Shown here: positions 7,225 through 9,725 of the stretch, piece by piece
Layout: the number at the start of each line of letters is the position of its first letter
Position numbering within the stretch: position 1 is the stretch's first letter
Source of the DNA: an uncultured Pseudomonadota bacterium
GTDB lineage: Bacteria; Pseudomonadota; Gammaproteobacteria; Burkholderiales; SG8-39
DNA: 9,725 nucleotides
Direction of reading: 5' to 3'
Assembly (NCBI GenBank): GCA_903864555.1
Contig: CAIPGJ010000328.1
Location: 1 to 9,725 of the forward strand
Made by a program: the position numbers and the translations under genes
The notes under the pieces: generated by a model
The model's database searches: none
Told to the model about the DNA's origin: nothing
Seen by the model: the letters and a program-made list of their open reading frames with translations, nothing else

Positions 7225-8028
7225 ATGGACTATTCGCGTTACAAATTAATCTCGGTGACCAAGGCGGGCGGGATCGCGACGCTGTGCCTGAACCAGCCGG
7301 ACAAGCGCAATGCCGTGGATACCGAAATGCACAACGAGCTGGAGGAGGTCTGGCTTGATCTGGCCGGAGATGCCGAGGTCCGGGCGATCATCTTCACAGG
7401 CTCGGGAAAGTCTTTCTCCACCGGAGGTGATATCAAGGGCATGGTGTCGCGCTTCGGCACCGAAGAGGGCTGGAAATTCGCGCTGGCCGTTCCGGCCATG
7501 ACCCGCAGGCTGTTTCAGAATATGTTGGAGGTGGGGCCGCCCATCATCGCTGCGGTCAATGGCGACGCAGTGGGCTTGGGAGCCACATTGGCTCTCTTTT
7601 GTGACGTGGTGGTGATCTCTGAGACTGCCAAGTTTGGTGATACCCACGTGAAGGTTGGACTGGTGGCCGGCGACGGTGGTGCCGTGATATGGCCGCTGCT
7701 GGTGGGTCCTGCTCGGGCCAAGGATTTCCTGATGCGTGGTCGCCTGGTCTCGGGCAAGGAGGCAAAGGAGCTCAATCTGGTGGGTTATGCAGTGCCTGTC
7801 GAGGAGGTCATGGCCAAGGCTAACGAGATCGCCGAGGAACTGGTCAATCTTCCGCCACTGGCAGTGCGTTGGACAAAGCTGGCAATCAACAAGTACATCA
7901 AGGACCAGCTCAATCTCGTGATGGATGCCTCCATTGCCTACGAGATGCTTTCGATCAATTCCCAGGACCACAAGGAAGCCGCACTTGCCTTTATGGAGAA
8001 AAGGCCTCCGAAGTACAAGGGAATTTGA
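7225..8028 (+). CDS. Enoyl-CoA hydratase/isomerase (crotonase) family protein lacking both hydratase glutamates
   Basis: This 267-residue crotonase-fold protein is predicted to act on a CoA thioester in the cytoplasm. AGGAG at 7212-7216 sits 8 nt before ATG 7225. NQPDKRNAVDTEM (23-35) and SFSTGGDIKGM (63-73) form the CoA-binding/first oxyanion-hole segment. VNGDAVGLGATLALFCD (111-127) supplies the second oxyanion glycine, and FGDTHVKVGLVAGDGG (137-152) follows. In enoyl-CoA hydratase the catalytic Glu144 and Glu164 fall in these last two segments; here the equivalents are Thr121 (codon 7585-7587) and His141 (codon 7645-7647). Asp150 in AGDGG is a possible alternative acid/base. Simple hydration is therefore unlikely; isomerase, dehalogenase-like, C-C lyase or other crotonase chemistry is possible. 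It is the last gene of the presumed operon, converging on the hydrolase gene with 43 bp between. No clear terminator hairpin is seen there. Confidence 0.92.
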   Translation: MDYSRYKLISVTKAGGIATLCLNQPDKRNAVDTEMHNELEEVWLDLAGDAEVRAIIFTGSGKSFSTGGDIKGMVSRFGTEEGWKFALAVPAMTRRLFQNMLEVGPPIIAAVNGDAVGLGATLALFCDVVVISETAKFGDTHVKVGLVAGDGGAVIWPLLVGPARAKDFLMRGRLVSGKEAKELNLVGYAVPVEEVMAKANEIAEELVNLPPLAVRWTKLAINKYIKDQLNLVMDASIAYEMLSINSQDHKEAALAFMEKRPPKYKGI

Positions 8029-8071
8029 CCTCAGCGACTGTCCCAGCCGCGTATGATGATCTGCTGCTTCT

Positions 8072-8851
8072 CTATTTCATCCACGTCACCACCGTCTCGA
8101 CAAACGCCTCCGGTGACTGCAGCGCAAAGAAGTGGCCGCTGTCGACTTCCACGTAAGTGCCATCGGGCACGGCGGCGGCGACTTTCTTCGCCAGCTCGGG
8201 GAGGCGCTGGCTGTCGTGGCGGTCGCCGATGGCCAGGGTCTTCGCCTTCACCCTGGGGTAGAGCGGGGTGAGGTCGATGGTGCTCATCATGCGGCCCTGG
8301 GCAGCGAAGGACTCCGGGTCATTGCACACCCAGCGCGCCTGGTAGCGCGCGAAGCGTTCCAGGTTGCGCTCGCGGATCACCGGCGGCCAGGAGCGGGCGT
8401 GGCTCGTTTCCATGGAGGCGCGCATGCCTTCGCGCACCACCAGGTCGGCGCGGGCCTGGCTGGAGGCGGCATTGCCCTCGCGTTGACCGATGGTGGGGCT
8501 GGCCAGTGCGATGCGTTTGACACGCCCGGGGTGAGCGGCGGCGAAACCGACGATGAAGTCGCAGCCCATGGCGCAACTGGCCATGCACACGGGCTCCGTG
8601 ATGCCCAGTGCATCGAGCAGGCCGGCGATGTCGGCGATCACGGTGTCGTAGGTGATGGCCTTCATCTTTTCCGAGAAGCCGAAGCCGCGCTGGTCGAAAC
8701 GCAGCACGCGAAAGTGCTGCTGCAGGGCGGGCAGCACCTCGTCGTAGCTTTCCATGCAGCCGCCGGCTTCGTGGATGAGGACCAGGGTGTCTGCGCCTGA
8801 TCCGGTCAGGTCGTATCTCAGGCTGGCGCCGTTGGCGGTGATCCAGGGCAT
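8072..8851 (-). CDS. Alpha/beta-hydrolase-fold protein with Ala at the nucleophile position
   Basis: This 259-residue protein has the alpha/beta hydrolase layout: LVLIHEAGGCMES (23-35) at the oxyanion-hole loop, RVLRFDQRGFGFSEK (48-62), then the nucleophile elbow MASCAMGCDF (90-99) followed by the helix ending AAAHPGRVKRIAL (104-116). The C-terminal acid is in AIGDRHD (207-213, Asp213) and the catalytic His in VDSGHFFALQSPEAF (237-250... His240). Counting from the HPxRV landmark, the residue at the nucleophile position is Ala94 (codon at 8570-8572 reads GCC), not Ser, Cys or Asp. Asp213 and His240 are kept. It may be a non-hydrolytic member (for example cofactor-free or lyase-type chemistry) or use another residue. 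The start is set by AGGAGG at 8858-8863, 6 nt before the ATG. Family resemblance is to 3-oxoadipate enol-lactonase-like proteins. Relation to the converging operon is unclear. Confidence 0.88.
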   Translation of the reverse strand: MPWITANGASLRYDLTGSGADTLVLIHEAGGCMESYDEVLPALQQHFRVLRFDQRGFGFSEKMKAITYDTVIADIAGLLDALGITEPVCMASCAMGCDFIVGFAAAHPGRVKRIALASPTIGQREGNAASSQARADLVVREGMRASMETSHARSWPPVIRERNLERFARYQARWVCNDPESFAAQGRMMSTIDLTPLYPRVKAKTLAIGDRHDSQRLPELAKKVAAAVPDGTYVEVDSGHFFALQSPEAFVETVVTWMK

Positions 8852-8857
8852 GGTGTT

Positions 8858-8863
8858 CCTCCT
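8858..8863 (-). promoter_or_regulatory. Strong ribosome binding site of the alpha/beta hydrolase gene
   Basis: On the minus strand AAAGGAGGAA (8856-8865) contains AGGAGG, ending 6 nt before the ATG at 8851. It is a near-perfect match to the anti-Shine-Dalgarno sequence and decides the start codon. Confidence 0.75.
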
Positions 8864-8870
8864 TTGCGAA

Positions 8871-8899
8871 ATTTTTCCGGATCGTACGCTGATTGCCAG
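8871..8899 (-). promoter_or_regulatory. Weak sigma70-like promoter candidate for the alpha/beta hydrolase gene
   Basis: On the minus strand CTGGCA (8894-8899, 4 of 6 matches to TTGACA) and AAAAAT (8871-8876, 4 of 6 to TATAAT) are separated by 17 bp. The predicted transcript would begin very near the ribosome binding site, giving a short leader. This could be chance, but the AT-rich patch stands out in a GC-rich gap. Confidence 0.25.
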
Positions 8900-8916
8900 T
8901 GGGCTGTCCCGGGGAG

Positions 8917-8937
8917 GCCACGGTGAGTGGCCGTGGC
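8917..8937. repeat. Intergenic inverted repeat (7-bp stem, 7-nt loop)
   Basis: GCCACGG at 8917-8923 pairs perfectly with CCGTGGC at 8931-8937; an A-T and a G-T pair can extend it outward. It lies 58 bp after the stop of the transglutaminase-like gene and 65 bp before the hydrolase start, both on the minus strand. No T-run follows on either strand, so it is not a classical intrinsic terminator. It may be an attenuating hairpin, a protein site, or chance. Confidence 0.4.
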
Positions 8938-8995
8938 TTCAGGCATGCCGATGCACTGGACGGCCCCGATCAGTCGGAATGACGCCGACGCGCGG

Positions 8996-9725
8996 TCAGT
9001 GCGCCACCATGGACGACAGGCCTTCGCGGCTGTGTAGGGGCAGGCAGTAGCCGTTGGCGGGGTCGTCGACGGCGGTGATGGAAATGATCGGTGCGCTGGA
9101 ACTGACGGCGCCGAAGATGGTGGAGAAGGAGACGTCGGCGGCATCACGGCCGGTGCCGATGCGCACCAGGCCCATAGGCGGGCACACGCCCGTGGGGTCG
9201 AACAGATACCAGCGATGGCTCAGGAACACCTCGACATAGGCATGGAAGTCCGTGGGGCCCATGGCCGGATCGGCACCATAGTTGATGCCGGTGACCATGC
9301 GCGCCGGGATGTTGACCGCGCGGCACAGGGCGATCATCAGGTGGGCGAAGTCGCGGCATACGCCCACCTGTTCGACGATGGTGTCCACGGCCGAGGTGCT
9401 GCCATTGGAGCTGCCGGAGGTGAAGGTGGTGCGGGTACGTACCCAGTCCTGGATCGCCTGCACGCGCCAATAGCCCTGGCGCAGATGCCCGAACTCGCGC
9501 ATGGCATAGCGCCGCAGCCGGTCGGACTGGCAGTAGCGGCTCGGGTAGATGTAGGGCAGCACCGAAGGCGGCAACTGCGAGATGGGCATCTCCTCGATCA
9601 AGGCCGGGGATTCGATATGGGTGTCCAGGTCGACCGTGGCGCTGTACTGGATATTGAGTGGCCCCGGATTGGCGGTGAGGCGCATCAGGCGGGAGCCGCT
9701 GGCCGGGTCGGCATAGATGACCGGC
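8996..9725 (-). CDS. Transglutaminase-like cysteine protease family protein, C-terminal part (partial)
   Basis: The frame is open from the right edge (codons reading PVIYADPASGSRL before an internal Met at 9685) to the TGA at 8996-8998, so 242 C-terminal residues are visible and the true start is beyond 9725. Counting from that Met, LPYIYPSRYCQSDRL (43-57) is typical of the bacterial transglutaminase-like family. The catalytic core follows: VGVCRDFAHL (107-116, Cys110), TDFHAYVEVF (145-154, His148) and YLFDPTG (160-166, Asp163), giving a complete Cys-His-Asp triad. FTSGSSNGSTSAVDTI before the Cys also matches the family. Members are usually predicted cytoplasmic amidases/proteases and often sit near genes for alpha-E (DUF403) and circularly permuted ATP-grasp proteins; none is visible here, but they could lie to the right. 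It appears unrelated to the catabolic operon. Confidence 0.9.
   Translation of the reverse strand, partial: PVIYADPASGSRLMRLTANPGPLNIQYSATVDLDTHIESPALIEEMPISQLPPSVLPYIYPSRYCQSDRLRRYAMREFGHLRQGYWRVQAIQDWVRTRTTFTSGSSNGSTSAVDTIVEQVGVCRDFAHLMIALCRAVNIPARMVTGINYGADPAMGPTDFHAYVEVFLSHRWYLFDPTGVCPPMGLVRIGTGRDAADVSFSTIFGAVSSSAPIISITAVDDPANGYCLPLHSREGLSSMVAH

Noticed and set aside
8029..8071. Possible bidirectional terminator between the converging crotonase and hydrolase genes
   Set aside because: I looked for a hairpin with a T-run in this 43-bp gap and found none.
8132..8800. Plus-strand open frame of 222 codons opposite the alpha/beta hydrolase
   Set aside because: The minus-strand protein has a strong ribosome site and clear fold motifs; the plus-strand translation is low-complexity and unrecognisable.
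1..9725. Mobile elements, CRISPR arrays, tRNA/rRNA genes, defence or phage genes
   Set aside because: No transposase or integrase motifs, no direct-repeat arrays and no RNA gene signatures were seen; almost the entire window is occupied by metabolic genes.

Overview
The window looks like a GC-rich betaproteobacterial chromosome, most likely Burkholderiales (Alcaligenaceae/Comamonadaceae type). The main reason is the pair of Bug/TctC-type periplasmic binding proteins placed inside a CoA-dependent catabolic gene group, an arrangement typical of those bacteria. The genus cannot be named from this sequence alone.

Positions 1-8028 hold eight same-strand (+) genes with gaps of about 13-90 bp, most with clear ribosome binding sites, so they probably form one operon whose start lies to the left of the window. 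In order they are: the 3' end of an ADP-forming-type acyl-CoA synthetase; a large and a small acyl-CoA dehydrogenase-like subunit; an NmrA-like NAD(P)-binding reductase; two tandem, divergent Bug/TctC solute-binding proteins; an MmgE/PrpD-family protein; and a crotonase (enoyl-CoA hydratase/isomerase) family protein. A reasonable model is that the Bug proteins capture a carboxylate in the periplasm, the synthetase makes its CoA thioester, the dehydrogenase pair introduces a double bond, and the crotonase, MmgE/PrpD protein and reductase modify the product. The substrate is unknown. No membrane transporter subunits (TctA/TctB) and no regulator are visible.

Positions 8072-9725 are on the opposite strand, convergent with the operon: an alpha/beta-hydrolase-fold gene and, upstream of it, the 3' part of a transglutaminase-like protease gene that runs off the right edge. 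A 144-bp gap between them holds a short inverted repeat and a weak promoter-like sequence.

The most interesting theme is missing catalytic residues in otherwise intact enzymes. The crotonase has Thr and His where enoyl-CoA hydratases have their two glutamates. The MmgE/PrpD protein has Leu, Thr and Gly at three positions that are catalytic in cis-aconitate decarboxylase. The small dehydrogenase subunit has no usual catalytic Glu, while the large one keeps it but lacks an FAD-binding motif that the small one has. The alpha/beta hydrolase has Ala at the nucleophile position. This points to uncharacterised chemistry, not decay, because all frames are open and full length. I saw no mobile element, CRISPR array, RNA gene or defence system.
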